From Carex sylvatica (Eukaryota > Streptophyta > Magnoliopsida > Poales > Cyperaceae), in contig CAXKVR010000140.1 in assembly GCA_964058845.1 (NCBI GenBank), positions 124,001 through 188,000 on the forward strand: DNA of 64,000 nt, in the 5' to 3' direction. The notes beneath the pieces are model-generated. The model was not told the DNA's origin and made no database searches. It saw nothing but the letters and a program-made list of their open reading frames with translations. Position numbers and translations under genes: made by a program. Below are positions 11,203 through 22,311 of this stretch, in pieces (the stretch's first letter is position 1; every line of letters starts with the position of its first letter).

Positions 11203-12706
11203 ACGGCATCGAAATTTTTTGGATTTTGCTTATTTTGATAAATTCTAGATTTTAACTTGTATATTTTTTTTTCTTTTTCTCTCACCACAGGAATAAGCTG
11301 GAATTCGCTCCACCTCCCACGAGCGATTACCATCTGAGCAGTAGAGGATCATTGTCCGACATGGCCCGTACAGGTATGCACACAGACCGTACAGCTCCTC
11401 CATCCTCCAGAACCAGTTGTTCCTGCTCGACTTCCTTTTCACACGGACCGTACAACCCTCGACACGGTCTGTGTACCCTGACCACCTTCCACCTTTCAGT
11501 GAGGCGCCCCCGCTTCATCCCTCACTCAATGTCTCGTTAGTTTCCATATTTTCTTCTATTTACCTTTTCTTGTGTGAATTTAAGCATTGAGGACAATGCT
11601 TCATTCAAGTTTGGGGGGTGGAATAGAAGAAAATTGTATCTGCATTTAGGTCATGTTTATTTTTCGTATGTTTTTCAAACTTTTTAGGATTTATAACCTT
11701 AATGTTTACTTGACCTTAAATAGAATTTGTGATTTTGAACTTAATTGCTTGAGATTGCAAATTTGTCAAGATGTTTTACGAGGTTATGAAAAATAGAGTC
11801 TTGCATAATTGGACTTCATTGTCTGAAAATGCATAAAGTATAAAACTCATGTTTATTTTTCAAAAATTTGCATTTCTAGGTGATAAATTTGTGTGATTGT
11901 TAGAATTAAGAACTTGTTTGAATTTTTTTGATTATGATTTGGATGACCTTGAGAAGTTAAAAATAACCCTATAATTGATCAAAAAATTGTATAGGATGGA
12001 ATGTTTTGAGAAATTGAAAAGACAAAAACCTGAATTGTATCGAAAAAGCGTTTTGAAACTGAACTGTGCCTTTCTAAATAGAGAAATAAGGATTTTTAAA
12101 TAAAATAAAGATTGAGATATCCATTGGTATGAAAGAATACTATTGGATGTGTGTATTCATGGTATATGCAAATGAAATAAAAGAAAATAATAAAAAAATG
12201 GTGTGATGAAACAAATGAAAAGATGGAGAAAATAAGAGTACTGTCAATAAGTCCTATTGGACGTCTTTGAGCTCATCTCCCAAATTTAGAAAACTATAAA
12301 AAAAACTTTAGCATATATCAACACACGAAGTCCGCAACTTTCTAACATAAGCTTATTCTAAGCTTGGGGGGGGGGGCGAAAAAGAAAATCAAGAAAAATC
12401 ACCACAAATGAGGGTATAGTTTCAATGTAAGAATAAAAAATTGATCAATTCGAGTAATTAGTTTTGGCAAATATTAAAGCATCTCAAAATATAAAATTTG
12501 ATTAGTCAATTTGTTGGGTGAATCAAAATTTATCAAAGAAATCCAAATTGTTATCCAAAATGATTCTCGAGATTCTTAACAATAACAAGCTCACATAAAT
12601 TTTTCACATTTAGAATTTAATTTGCATTTAGGTACTCCAAATCTAGCCTGATACCTAAGTTGAGATTTTTGCTTGAGGACAAGCAAGATTTCAGCTTGGG
12701 GAAATT
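11203..12706 (+). other. Non-coding interior of the retroelement
   Basis: About 1.5 kb with no recognisable gag, protease, integrase or reverse transcriptase. It contains three G-rich purine tracts, each after a GTTT/GCTT word (near 11612, 12364 and 12697). The last, CAGCTTGGGGAAAT, directly precedes the 3' LTR and fits a polypurine tract. A 62-codon ORF at 11352-11540 looks accidental. Confidence 0.7.
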
Positions 12707-14203
12707 TGATATCTCGCAAACTTATCTATATTTCGATCCATATTTTGTACCAAAACCTATGTTTAGAACTATTAAATCGATTGTATTTCATTGAATATAT
12801 ATAGAATATTGTACTGCTGCAAGTTTGTTCTTATTTTGCAGGAATCGGGTGAAATTGAGGAGAAATCTGGATTTGAGGAGTTCTGACACGGGCCGTACAG
12901 CATCTTGTCTGGGCCGTACAGCATCTTGTCTGGGCCGTATCAGCCTTGACCCGACCAGAACAATGCTGAAATTTCAGCATCCGAACTTAAAACAGTGATA
13001 ACTTTTGACTCGTAGCTCCGTTTTGAGTGTATTACCAATTTTTAAAAAGCTTGCGAGAAGATCTACAATTTAAGCTAGAGACACAGGCACACGGTCCGTA
13101 TCAACTTCGACACGGGCCGTGTCAAGCATTTTCAAAAGCAGATCCAGAATCTAGAAGCAAGGCTTATTGAAGGAAGGTCGGCAATCACTCTATATAAGCG
13201 AGATTTCTTGCACCAAAGAGGGCATTTAGACTATTCTGGAGCAAACCTAGGATTTGGGAGCGACGGCTCGGCTTGGAGACGAAGTAGAGAGGAGGAAAAT
13301 GCGAGTTTTGCGATGAATCTTCTTCATTCTTCGAGTTTTGCCATGAACTCCATTATCTTTATCTCTTTTATTTGCTTTTTGATTATTTTAGATTAGGATT
13401 TTTAGTTTATAGGGTTATGATGTAGTCGAATACTTTGTTTACTTGCTAGTTATTTGATTATGTGTTGATTTTTGTTTTTGCTTGCTTGAGTAATATTTTA
13501 ATTGCTTATCTGTGTTGTTTGATTATTTTTTGGTTTTACCACTAGATGTGGTTACGTCTATAAGGTACTGTGTCCAATTTGATCTTTCAACCAGACTAAG
13601 TATTTGAGGTAGGTTCACAAACCAAAAGGTAGAACCAATAGTAGCCGAGAGGTGAACTTTTCATATATTGAGAGATTGTGGATACCTTTAGTAAACCAAA
13701 TAAATAACTTAGGTAATTCAAACCAATAAACGAGAGTTGAGGTTAGAACCCTGAGAGGACTAAATTACAATTTCGTTATCGAGTTAATTAAGCCAACAAA
13801 CGAGAGTTGAGGTTTAGGAATAGCAGGTACGGTCATTTTACCGTACACAAAGTCAATCAATGCAGAAATCAGATAACAGCAGTATTTACCCGAAGCTGAC
13901 ACTGACCGTGTAAGAAACTACATGGGTCGTGTCAGCCGAGAGACATAGTTGCAGATGAGTCAGAAACCCTGGAAACCTTTTTATTCTTATTAAACAAAAC
14001 CCTAAAAATATTTATTGTTTTTAATATTGTTATTTATCTGTTTAAAAACCCAAAAGCACTTTTTGCATAACTTTTAGAGTCTATTTAATCTAAGTCAAGT
14101 CCAGTTAATTTTCAACTGTCCCTGTGGATCGATACGTGATAATACTACGCGATTAGGATTGTACACTTGCAATCTGAGTCGAAAGTGTAATCAAGGTTAA
14201 AAG
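12707..14203 (+). repeat. 3' LTR, truncated at its U5 end
   Basis: It starts TGATATCTCGCAAAC after the polypurine tract and follows the 5' LTR to AATCAAGGTTAAAA. It then breaks off where the 5' LTR continues for ~50 bp to GTGTGAACA. It includes a duplicated CATCTTGTCTGGGCCGTA unit near 12900-12945. Confidence 0.82.
13190..13197 (+). promoter_or_regulatory. Candidate LTR TATA box
   Basis: CTATATAAGCG sits mid-LTR. The equivalent position in the 5' LTR reads CCATATAAGCG. It is well placed to mark the U3/R boundary. Inference from motif only. Confidence 0.5.
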
Positions 14204-14226
14204 TGTAATCACCGGCGCCAAAAACT

Positions 14227-15744
14227 TGTTCACACAAAAGCGTATGCATTAAGTTTCAGTATAGCAAGATATACCTTTTAACCTTGATTACACTTTCGAC
14301 TCAGAATGCAAGTGTACAATCCTAATCGCGTAGTATTATCACGTATCGATCCACAGGGACAGTTGAAAATTAACTGGACTTGACTTAGATTAAATAGACT
14401 CTAAAAGTTATGCAAAAAGTGCTTTTGGGTTTTTAAACAGATAAATAACAATATTAAAAACAATAAATATTTTTAGGGTTTTGTTTAATAAGAATAAAAA
14501 GGTTCCTAGGGTTTCTGACTCATCTGCAACTATGTCTCTCGGCTGACACGACCCATGTAGTTTCTTACACGGTCCGTGTCAGCTTCGGGTAAATACTGCT
14601 GTTATCTGATTTCTACATTGATTGACTTTGTGTAGGGTAAAATGACCGTACCTGCTATTCCTAAACCTCAACTCTCGTTTGTTGGCTTAATAAACTCGAT
14701 AACGGAATTGTAATTTAGTCCTCTCAGGGTTCTAACCTCAACTCTCGTTTATTGGTTTGAATTACCTAAGTTACTTATTTGGTTTACTAAAGGTATCCAC
14801 AATCTCTCGATATATGGAAAGTTCACCTCTCGGCTACTATTGGTTCTACCTTTCGGTTTGTGAACCTACCTCAAATACTTAGTCTGGTTGAAAGATCAAA
14901 TTGGACACAATACCTTATAGACGTGGCCACATCTAGTGGTAAAACCAAATAATAATAAAAACAAACACAGATAAATAATTAAAATATTACTCAAGCAAGC
15001 AAACACAAAAATTAACACATAATCAAATAACTAGCAAGTAAACAAAGTATTCGACTACATCATAACCCTAGAAACTAAAAAACCTAATCTAAAATAATCA
15101 AAAATCAAACAAAAGAGATAAAGATAATGGAGTTCACGACAAAACTTGAAGAACGAAGAAGATTCCTCGCAAAACTCGCGTTTTTCTCCTCTCTATTTCA
15201 TCTCCATGCCGAGCCGTCGCTCTGAATGCTCTCTCTGGTGCAAGAAATTTCGTTTATATGGAGTGATTGCCGACCTTCCTTCAATAGGCCTTGTTTCCAG
15301 ATTCTGGATATGTTTTCAGAAATGCTTGACACGATCCGTGTCGAAGTTGACGTAGTTCATGTCGAAGTTGACACGGACCGTGTGCCTGTGTCTCTGGCTC
15401 AAATTGTAGATCTTCTCGCAAGCTTTTCGAAAAGTGGTCATACACTCAAAACGAAGCTACGAGTCAAAAATTATCACTGTTTTAAGTTCAGATACTGAAA
15501 TTTTAGCATTGTTCTGGTCGGGTCGAGGCTGATACGGCCCAGACAAGATGCTGTATGGCCCGTGTCAGAACTCCTCAAATTCAGATTTCTCCTCGATTTC
15601 ACCCGATTCTTGCAAAATAAGAACAAACTTGTAGCAGTACCATATTCTATAGATATTCAATGAAATACGACCGATTTAATAGTTCTAAACACAGATTTTG
15701 GTACAAAATATGGGTCGGAATATATATAAGTTTGCGAGATATCA
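14227..15744 (-). repeat. Inverted LTR copy (1518 bp) with a primer-site stub
   Basis: Read on the minus strand it runs TGATATCTCGCAAAC (from 15744) to TTTTGTGTGAACA (14227). It is followed by AGTTTTTGGCGCCGG, the usual spacer plus the first bases of the tRNA-Asp primer site. It pairs with the LTR at 12707-14203 to form a ~3-kb inverted repeat. Confidence 0.85.
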
Positions 15745-15749
15745 GTCCC

Positions 15750-16254
15750 CACTAATTAATGAGTTTTTAAAGTTGTCCAATTTTAACGATATTTCTTTTA
15801 CACTCATTTTTCGATCTGTCTTTTTTTTTTTTCAAAATAAATTTCTAATCTCTCTCTACAAAAACGAAAATGGCTCTCCCATCTCCCCACACACCCCTCC
15901 CGATCTCACTGCTCCCTCTTCTCTCAACTCCGCTGATGCCGCTGTCGTCTCTCCAGTTCCGATCTCTCTCTCCGTCAAGTTCTTGGGATTGACAGCAATA
16001 ACTATTGACGTCATCTCTCCACACGAGGCATCGTGCTCAACTTTGCCGTGTGAGTAATATTGGATCTCACATTATTTCAATGTCTGATTTGAATTTTTAT
16101 TTATTTTGAATTTGATATTTGAATGCAAAATTACATAGTTCATTTTTGACAAAGAAACTTAGAGATCTAGTCTCTATATTTCATTAATTGGGACACAAGA
16201 TGTGTCAGTTTTACATAAGGTAAAAAGCAAATTAGTTTAAATATCGATTGAGGA
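15750..16254. other. Spacer with an unassigned CT-rich open stretch
   Basis: An open frame covers 15698-16057 (119 codons from an ATG that lies inside the LTR). The part at 15870-16050 is GC/CT-rich and ends at TGCCGT followed by GTGAGTAA, which resembles a splice donor. No protein family was recognised. It may be a gene fragment or chance. Confidence 0.3.
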
Positions 16255-16860
16255 GAGAGGCAATATGGATGAGAGATGAAAGCGAGGCGATATGGAGTAT
16301 TGATCTTGTCATTTTACAGTATTCACCTTATTAATTTTATATATTTATCTTGTAATTTTACAGTATTCATCTTGTGAAAATCTAGAGGAAATAGATGATA
16401 GAGATGCGATATGAAGTATTGATCTTGTCATTTACAATATTCACCCCGTTAATTTTACAATATTCATCTTGTGAAAATATGGAGGAAAGAGATGATAGAG
16501 AGACAATATGGAGTATTGATCTTGTCATTTTACAGTATTCACCCTGTTAATTTTACAGTATTCATCTTGTGAAAATATGGAGGAAAGAGATGATAGAGAG
16601 GTGATATGGAGTATTGATCTTGTCATTTTGCAGTATTCATCCTGTTAATTTTACAGTATTCATCTTGTGAAAATCTGGAGGAAAGAGATGATAGAGAGGT
16701 GATATGGAGTATTGATCTTGTCATTTTGCAGTATTCATCTTGTGAAAATATGGAGGAAAGAGATGATAGAGATGTGATATGGAGTATTGATCTTGTCATT
16801 TTGCAGTATTCATCCTGTTAATTTTACAGTATTCATCTTGTGATTTTACAATATTCATTT
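16255..16860. repeat. Minisatellite, ~97-bp unit, about six copies
   Basis: The marker ATGGAGTATTGATCTTGTCA (one variant ATGAAGT) recurs near 16292, 16411, 16507, 16606, 16703 and 16779. Within units the sub-phrase (C/A)AGTATTCATC(T/C)TGT is itself repeated, with GGAGGAAAGAGATGATAGAG between. Later copies (from 16606) share TTTTGCAG instead of TTTTACAG, so the array spread by local duplication. Confidence 0.88.
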
Positions 16861-17465
16861 TGTAAATAGTTACTAATGTTTAACAATGTGATTGTGAATA
16901 TTTGATGTATTGATGATTTATAGTTAGCATCTGTTAGTTTTACTGTTTACATCTTTTAAATTTATAGTATTGCATTTTGTAGTGTGTTTAAATCAGTTTT
17001 ATAGTGTTTTAGATTTCATATTTACAGTTTTATAGTTTGCATCTGTTAGTTTTATAGTTTACATTTAGAAATTTTACAGTATTGAAGTTTTATAATTTGC
17101 ATCTTTATGTTTTATAGTATGTGTAGTTTTAATTTATAGGATATAGATGCATATATAAATATTAGTAATTGAAGAAAAAAATTATGAATTAAAAAAAAAA
17201 TTAATTAATTTTAATTTTGAAAAAGAAAATTTGATTCAAAAAAATAATTTTGATGCAAAAAAATGAATTTTGTATAATTTTCAAGATTTTTTTGAAAAAA
17301 CTGCAAGTTTGAGAAGTGGTTCAATTTTAAAATGTTCTAGAAGATTTTAAAATTGTCATTAACTATAAGTTAGAGAAGTACATCAAGTGGTTCCGCATCA
17401 AGTACACTTAGTTTGACAAGTTGTGCAAGTTGCAAGTACACAAAGTGGTCCTGTTGAATGTTCAA
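16861..17465. other. AT-rich spacer derived partly from the minisatellite
   Basis: Looser words such as TTTTATAGTTT and GCATCTGTTAGTTTTA recur to about 17130, then A/T-rich sequence. No gene seen. Confidence 0.5.
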
Positions 17466-18480
17466 TTTTTTTTTTTTTCGAAAAGACTTGGTAGATGCTA
17501 CCAAGCAATTGCATATATTAAGATAAAGTTTACATCTCATGTCAAGATCCACATCTCAATACACAAGAGTCTCCTTTTACTTTAGATTACTTGTAAGTTA
17601 CAATTGTCAGCCATATAGTTGCGACCCACAAAACTTCAGCCACAGTTCACTATCCCCCCACGTCCTGTCTGCAAAGATCATCTCAGGCAATCTTTTACCC
17701 CTAAAAATGAATTCATTTCTCAGAAGCCATAAGTTCCAACATACAGCCATGAATCTGACTACCCAAACCTTCTTTGAGATATTGCTTCTTCTTTTAAAGT
17801 GTCTCCACGCCTCCTTCCATATATCCTGTACCGATGTCGATACCGTTAACAATGCCCATGGTTGCAATATAGCCATCCCCCATTTACTGGCAATTACTGA
17901 CCAGACTCTCCTCGCATACCTGCAGTGGCATATTAAATGCACCGCTGTTTCTACCGTCCCCAAATTGCACATTACGCACTCTAGTTGGCAGTGTATTCCT
18001 TCTCTTTATAAAACATCCCTCGTCAGTATCCTTTCTTGCATAAATAAGTGAATACTTTTATCTTTGATGGCGCCCTTCCTTTCCATATTTCATTGAACCC
18101 CTACCGCAGCTTACATTCTGACATCATGACCCTGTACTCTGATGCAGCTGTGTACATCCCATGCGTCGTCCATCTCCACTTCAAAAGATCATGGCCGTCC
18201 ACCAAAGTAATTTGTGCCATTTGTTGGGTGTGAGGGATGGGAACTCAGAGCCTCTCTAAGAGATAGTTGCTGACGATGCAGTCTCAGCAACTTATCCTCG
18301 AATTCTCGTAGAGGTGCTTCTTCCCATGTGTCATACCAAAATGAAATGGAGCATCCATCACCTATTTCTCAAATCGCACTCCAATGAAATAGTGCCTTGA
18401 TCTTCAGTAAACTGTTCCAGAAAAAAGAACCACTGACTTTCCATATCAGAGGTTTGATGGAACTGTTTAAACCTTTAAAG
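17466..18480 (-). pseudogene. LINE (L1-type) 3' fragment with zf-RVT region
   Basis: On the minus strand the sequence ends at 17466 in an A-tail (T-run 17466-17479 on plus). Upstream it encodes the C-terminal zinc-binding region of plant LINE reverse transcriptases: CVMCNLGTVETAVHLICHC and then VW, in an open frame over 17972-17607. Farther upstream (18480-18050) the frame is broken by stops but still shows the FWYDTW motif typical of these proteins. The 5' part is missing. A dead, 5'-truncated insertion. Confidence 0.8.
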
Positions 18481-18844
18481 TGCATTTTTTATAAGATTTG
18501 TTATACAAGTTATAACATTGAATTAGTAGTTTTACATGATTGATGTAAGTCAAATGACAGATTTTCTGTGAACAAACTATAGACAACAAGCTATGGATTA
18601 ATTAGAAGCTTTCATTAATATATACTAATTAACGAGAAATAATCTCTACCTCCTTTCTAGTGGTGCTGCTGGTGCATCACATTTAAAGAAGTAAATTCGA
18701 ATTTGATTGCAACTGGAGCTCAATAAAAATACGTTGTATTATTTTGATAGAATTTGGTAGGAATTTCATTATTCCTTTGTATTTATTTTCGCCCTTTTTT
18801 TTTCTCCAAACATATTATATTATATTTATAATAGAAACAGAACC

Positions 18845-19261
18845 CTAGGTCTGATCTAAGTTGAAATAAATTGAATTACTTCCCTCCAGTGGAAATAATG
18901 GACAGTCTCCAATACATCCATTACATCTCATTGATTTCTTATGAAAAACAGATGCAAACACATCATAATTAAGAAAGTAGGATAAGTAAACCCCATAACA
19001 ACCCATGCTAAACCCTCTGTTGACCCCTTCTTTGCTAGCCTTCAGTATTTCCCAGATGTGTAAAATTTCTTCAAAAGACCTCAAGTCCGTATATCTTGCA
19101 TCGAACTTAATACATAACATGTAAAAATTATAGATGTAAATTTTTATTTTTTCCATAGCTATTTGATCCAAAATAAAATCTATTTCGATCTCATCAATTA
19201 AATGTCTAGCTTTACATTTAAATATTGATATGTAGAATATATGGACATCATCGGAATCCAA
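18845..19261 (-). CDS. Hypothetical 138-aa ORF, doubtful
   Basis: An unspliced ATG-to-stop frame. The product is rich in I, Y, F and D, with a C-terminal cluster MRCNGCIGDCP. No family was recognised, and no promoter or intron support is seen. The length is somewhat unusual for AT-rich spacer, so it is listed, but a chance ORF or gene relic is more likely. Confidence 0.15.
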   Translation of the reverse strand: MDSDDVHIFYISIFKCKARHLIDEIEIDFILDQIAMEKIKIYIYNFYMLCIKFDARYTDLRSFEEILHIWEILKASKEGVNRGFSMGCYGVYLSYFLNYDVFASVFHKKSMRCNGCIGDCPLFPLEGSNSIYFNLDQT

Positions 19262-19922
19262 AGTTTGGTGCCTTTAAAAGCTTAATTTGTTTATTCTTGG
19301 CAAATGGTTTTATGCTAAATTGTCAGATTTTTGCTTGACAATTTAGCTAAAGCGTGTCTTGCACGTGTCCGTGTCAGATACAGACACACGCACATCATAT
19401 ATATATTTTGATGTGTCTATGCTACCTGACCTTCCACACAACTCTGTAATGAATCTTATTTGAACTGATTCAGGCATATAAAGCCTCCTGTACACTCTGT
19501 ATCCTGTCAGTTTGATGCTGAATGAAAAAAAAATTGAAACATTTCATGTCTCTTTCTCTCTAAGAGTTCATTAGGCGTGAAGGGGTTGGAGATATATGTG
19601 CTACACCAATTCATGTAAGTTTGCCAGGTAGAGAACATTAGCAATTGCAGAGAAAGAAAATGAAAGCAAGAATAAAAAAAAGTTGACAACAGAATTTCAT
19701 GGTATATACAGAAAAGGGTTACCTATAGAAAATAGTTGCTATGTATAATTCAGTGACAACATTTATGTTCTTACTACAATTATCTTGAAATCAACAAGAA
19801 TTGAAACAGAGTAACATGTTATACAAGGCACTATCTGATCCACAAAACTAAAAAATAAAAAATATAGAAAAGACACATCCACAAAATTTGTCCCATCAGA
19901 TCCATCAAAACATAATTTTTGT
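19262..19922. other. 3' flank of the TPR gene, no gene seen
   Basis: AT-rich. Contains a compact GTGTC/GACAC cluster near 19358-19392. Nothing coding supported. Confidence 0.45.
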
Positions 19923-20900
19923 TTACCTATCAATTCCATCATAAGAGAAAACTCTAAACTCTGCCTTGTGAACCTTCTCTTCAGTCCTAAAGACCACCAT
20001 GCCCAACCTCCCATTTTTGAAAACAGTCTCAACCTCAATATTGCCACCAGAAAGATCCTTCAATTTCTGAAACACCTCTTTTGCTTCCTTGCTTTTATCC
20101 ATCAAAGAATAAACCACACCCAGCGCAAAATATGACCTATAACCATCTGTGTCCTCAATTCTCAATTCCTCAAAGCTCTTTAGTGCCTCCTCCAATTTAC
20201 ACTGAAAAATTAACATCCAGGCCTTTATGAATCTTATTCCCCGCACCTCTTTCTCCTTGTTCTCTCCAATTGCAATCTCCATCGCTTCTTCTAACCTTTT
20301 GTACATAGACGAGTAATCTTTGGCCAAGTCCATCAAAATTGCATACTCACGCAATGCGTCGAGAGATAATGGCTCTTGGGACAGAACCTCTTCTAGAATC
20401 TTCCTTGCCTTTTCAATTTCATGTTTGTCAGACAGGAGCATAGCTGCAGAGATCTTCCATTCAAACTCAGAGGGACGGCTAGAGATCACCTTGCAAAGGA
20501 GGGAAAGCTTCTCCTCATCGTAAGATGTTGTATCAATCTTGGTGTAGATTATCTTGCGAAGGTCATCGGTTAGTTGTTCATTTGAGTCAAGCAACTGAGA
20601 CAGAGTATAGATTTGGGATTTAGATTCAGGGCTTTCAGATAGAGGGATGGTTTCTACAGTGGATGGAGGAGGGATTGAGGGATCAGCGCGTGCTTTGCCG
20701 GAGAGGAGTGCGGCGGAGGTGGCGGTGAGGAGGACGGCGCTAGAGATAGTGGTGCGGATGGTGAGGAAAAGCGTGTTAGGGGTATTGGAGGATGAAGAAG
20801 CGGTAACAGGAAGGTGTTTTGATTTGTGGAGAGGTCGGGAAATGGAGGGGAGGAGGAGGCGATGCGACGGGATCGGCTTGGCTCCGACAAGGTAATCCAT
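19923..20900 (-). CDS. Chloroplast-targeted TPR protein (chloroplast lumen common family type)
   Basis: A single-exon 325-aa frame from the ATG at 20900 (MDYLVGAKPIP) to TAA at 19923. An in-frame ATG at 21002 would add 34 residues. The inner start is preferred because it gives a normal plastid transit peptide. Residues 1-50 are Ser/Thr/basic and 51-66 are hydrophobic. An ARA site at 70-72 followed by an acidic, proline-rich linker resembles a bipartite thylakoid-lumen signal. From ~110 onwards there are helical repeat units with the WKISAAMLL, EKARKILEEVL and A..YAILM pattern of tetratricopeptide repeats, then GYRSYFALGVVYSLMDKSKEA as a further unit. Plant proteins of this layout are annotated as chloroplast lumen common family or SLOW GREEN-like TPR proteins; their biochemical role is not settled. 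The frame is undamaged. The family call comes from recall. Confidence 0.83.
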   Translation of the reverse strand: MDYLVGAKPIPSHRLLLPSISRPLHKSKHLPVTASSSSNTPNTLFLTIRTTISSAVLLTATSAALLSGKARADPSIPPPSTVETIPLSESPESKSQIYTLSQLLDSNEQLTDDLRKIIYTKIDTTSYDEEKLSLLCKVISSRPSEFEWKISAAMLLSDKHEIEKARKILEEVLSQEPLSLDALREYAILMDLAKDYSSMYKRLEEAMEIAIGENKEKEVRGIRFIKAWMLIFQCKLEEALKSFEELRIEDTDGYRSYFALGVVYSLMDKSKEAKEVFQKLKDLSGGNIEVETVFKNGRLGMVVFRTEEKVHKAEFRVFSYDGIDR

Positions 20901-22311
20901 GGTTTTCGGTTCTTGGCTTTCTTGCTTGCTGAGTAGTTGGGGTTTGGTTTTGGAGGGATTTTTCTCGAGTGATACAAAGTCGAAGGTCGTAGAGAAGAAC
21001 ACATATAAGTTTTGGGCCTACGATATAAGATTCCGCTTATTGGGCCAATACAATAAAAAAGACAGGCTTCCCCTCTAGTTTTAAAGGAATTCATATCCCT
21101 AGCGTAAAGTAATATTTCTGATCGGATGGTCGAGATCTAAACAGATATATTTTGTTACCTCAGAGGATATGGACTCATTTTGAAGGACATGGATTAGGAT
21201 GAATTCACATCTCCTCAGGTTACCTGACTGAGCACAAGTACAATCAGACGGTTGTTTTAGCCTGATACGAATCTCAAAACGAATTCCTACAGTCTCCACA
21301 TGAATCGGATTGAGTCTGATCTGGTCCGTCAGTTTCAATTTGCTCCAGTAGTCCAGTCAGATACCTATCCAATTAGGATAAGGCGGTCCAAGGGGCATTG
21401 GACTAAATTCAGTCTGACATTTAGTTGATGTCCGATTTATATTAAAATTCGTGTGCACTTGATATGTACAAATTTATAATTCTCATGAATTTTGATGCAT
21501 ATCGCAGCTCTTATCTAACATGAGACCGAATTTTATCTAATAAATGCTTTCAATTGAGCACATATTTCTAGCGCTACTGGTTGTTTTACGATTTATCGTT
21601 AAATCTGCCCAAAACAAAACTAAAATTTCCGGTATGAGTTTTCAGTTTTATCGTTAAATCTAGCAAATCATTACTAGTAGATAAAAAAAAGTAAAAAAAA
21701 AAAGTAAGAGTTTCCAAGATTCTTGATCATATCGCATCACCCATGATTTCAACCACCCGATCACACTTTAATCTTTATTTATTATAATCAAACGGCTCAT
21801 ATTTTACATGCTTCTCTTCTCATCTAAAAGCAAAAGTATTTTATAAGCCTGAGATGCAACAAAATACTTAAAAAAGTAATACAAAAGATATAAGCAAATT
21901 TCTTGCGTGATTTACCTTGTTATTTTATATAACACACAACTTTATTCAAAAATTGTTATTTTTTATTCAAATTGTATTATTTTAAAAAAATTAACTTTTT
22001 CTTCAATTAGATATTTCTCTTTCCAAAGCGAAGTCCAAAAATAACCTAGTTCTACATAAAAATGGTTTGTCAGATACAAACTTATTTCAACAATAATTCA
22101 CCAAACCGAGTCTGTTATTATAAATCCAGAAGAAGTATAAATTAATTCCTAAATGCTAAGATCATCAAATGGATTTAAATTACAAGGTAATCCCGAATCT
22201 CAGAAATGTCTTGAATGACACAACTGAATGAATAAAATTCAAAGCACACACTTTCGTATTGGTCTATGGGGGCATATAAATAATAGTTAGAAGAACGAAT
22301 CACCATTTTTG
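20901..22311. other. Spacer between the TPR and TOM1-like genes
   Basis: The first ~100 bp should hold the TPR gene promoter and leader. 21117-21176 resembles 88-150 at the window start, so a dispersed repeat is present. A TTATCGTTAAATCT word is repeated near 21594 and 21649. No further gene seen. Confidence 0.5.

Larger units (their letters stand above)
9757..15744 (+). mobile_element. Non-autonomous LTR retroelement fused to an inverted third LTR
   Basis: Order: LTR (9757-11179, plus), primer-binding site, ~1.5-kb non-coding interior, LTR (12707-14203, plus, lacking its last ~50 bp), a ~23-bp junction, then an LTR in the opposite orientation (14227-15744). Both outer ends are the U3 start TGATATC. 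GTCCC is directly repeated at 9752-9756 and 15745-15749. The primer-binding site matches tRNA-Asp, as in Athila/Tat-type Ty3/gypsy elements. No gag or pol domain is present, so any movement would need proteins from elsewhere. The LTRs are rich in small palindromes of the type ACGGACCGT. The structure is direct observation. How it arose is inference (see findings). Confidence 0.85.

Noticed and set aside
11352..11540. 62-aa ORF inside the LTR element
   Set aside because: No gag-like motif; low complexity from the CCGT-type palindromes.
20654..21094. Minus-strand 146-aa Ser/Pro-rich ORF over the TPR gene start
   Set aside because: Out-of-frame shadow of the transit-peptide region; no family features, while the TPR frame is clearly conserved.
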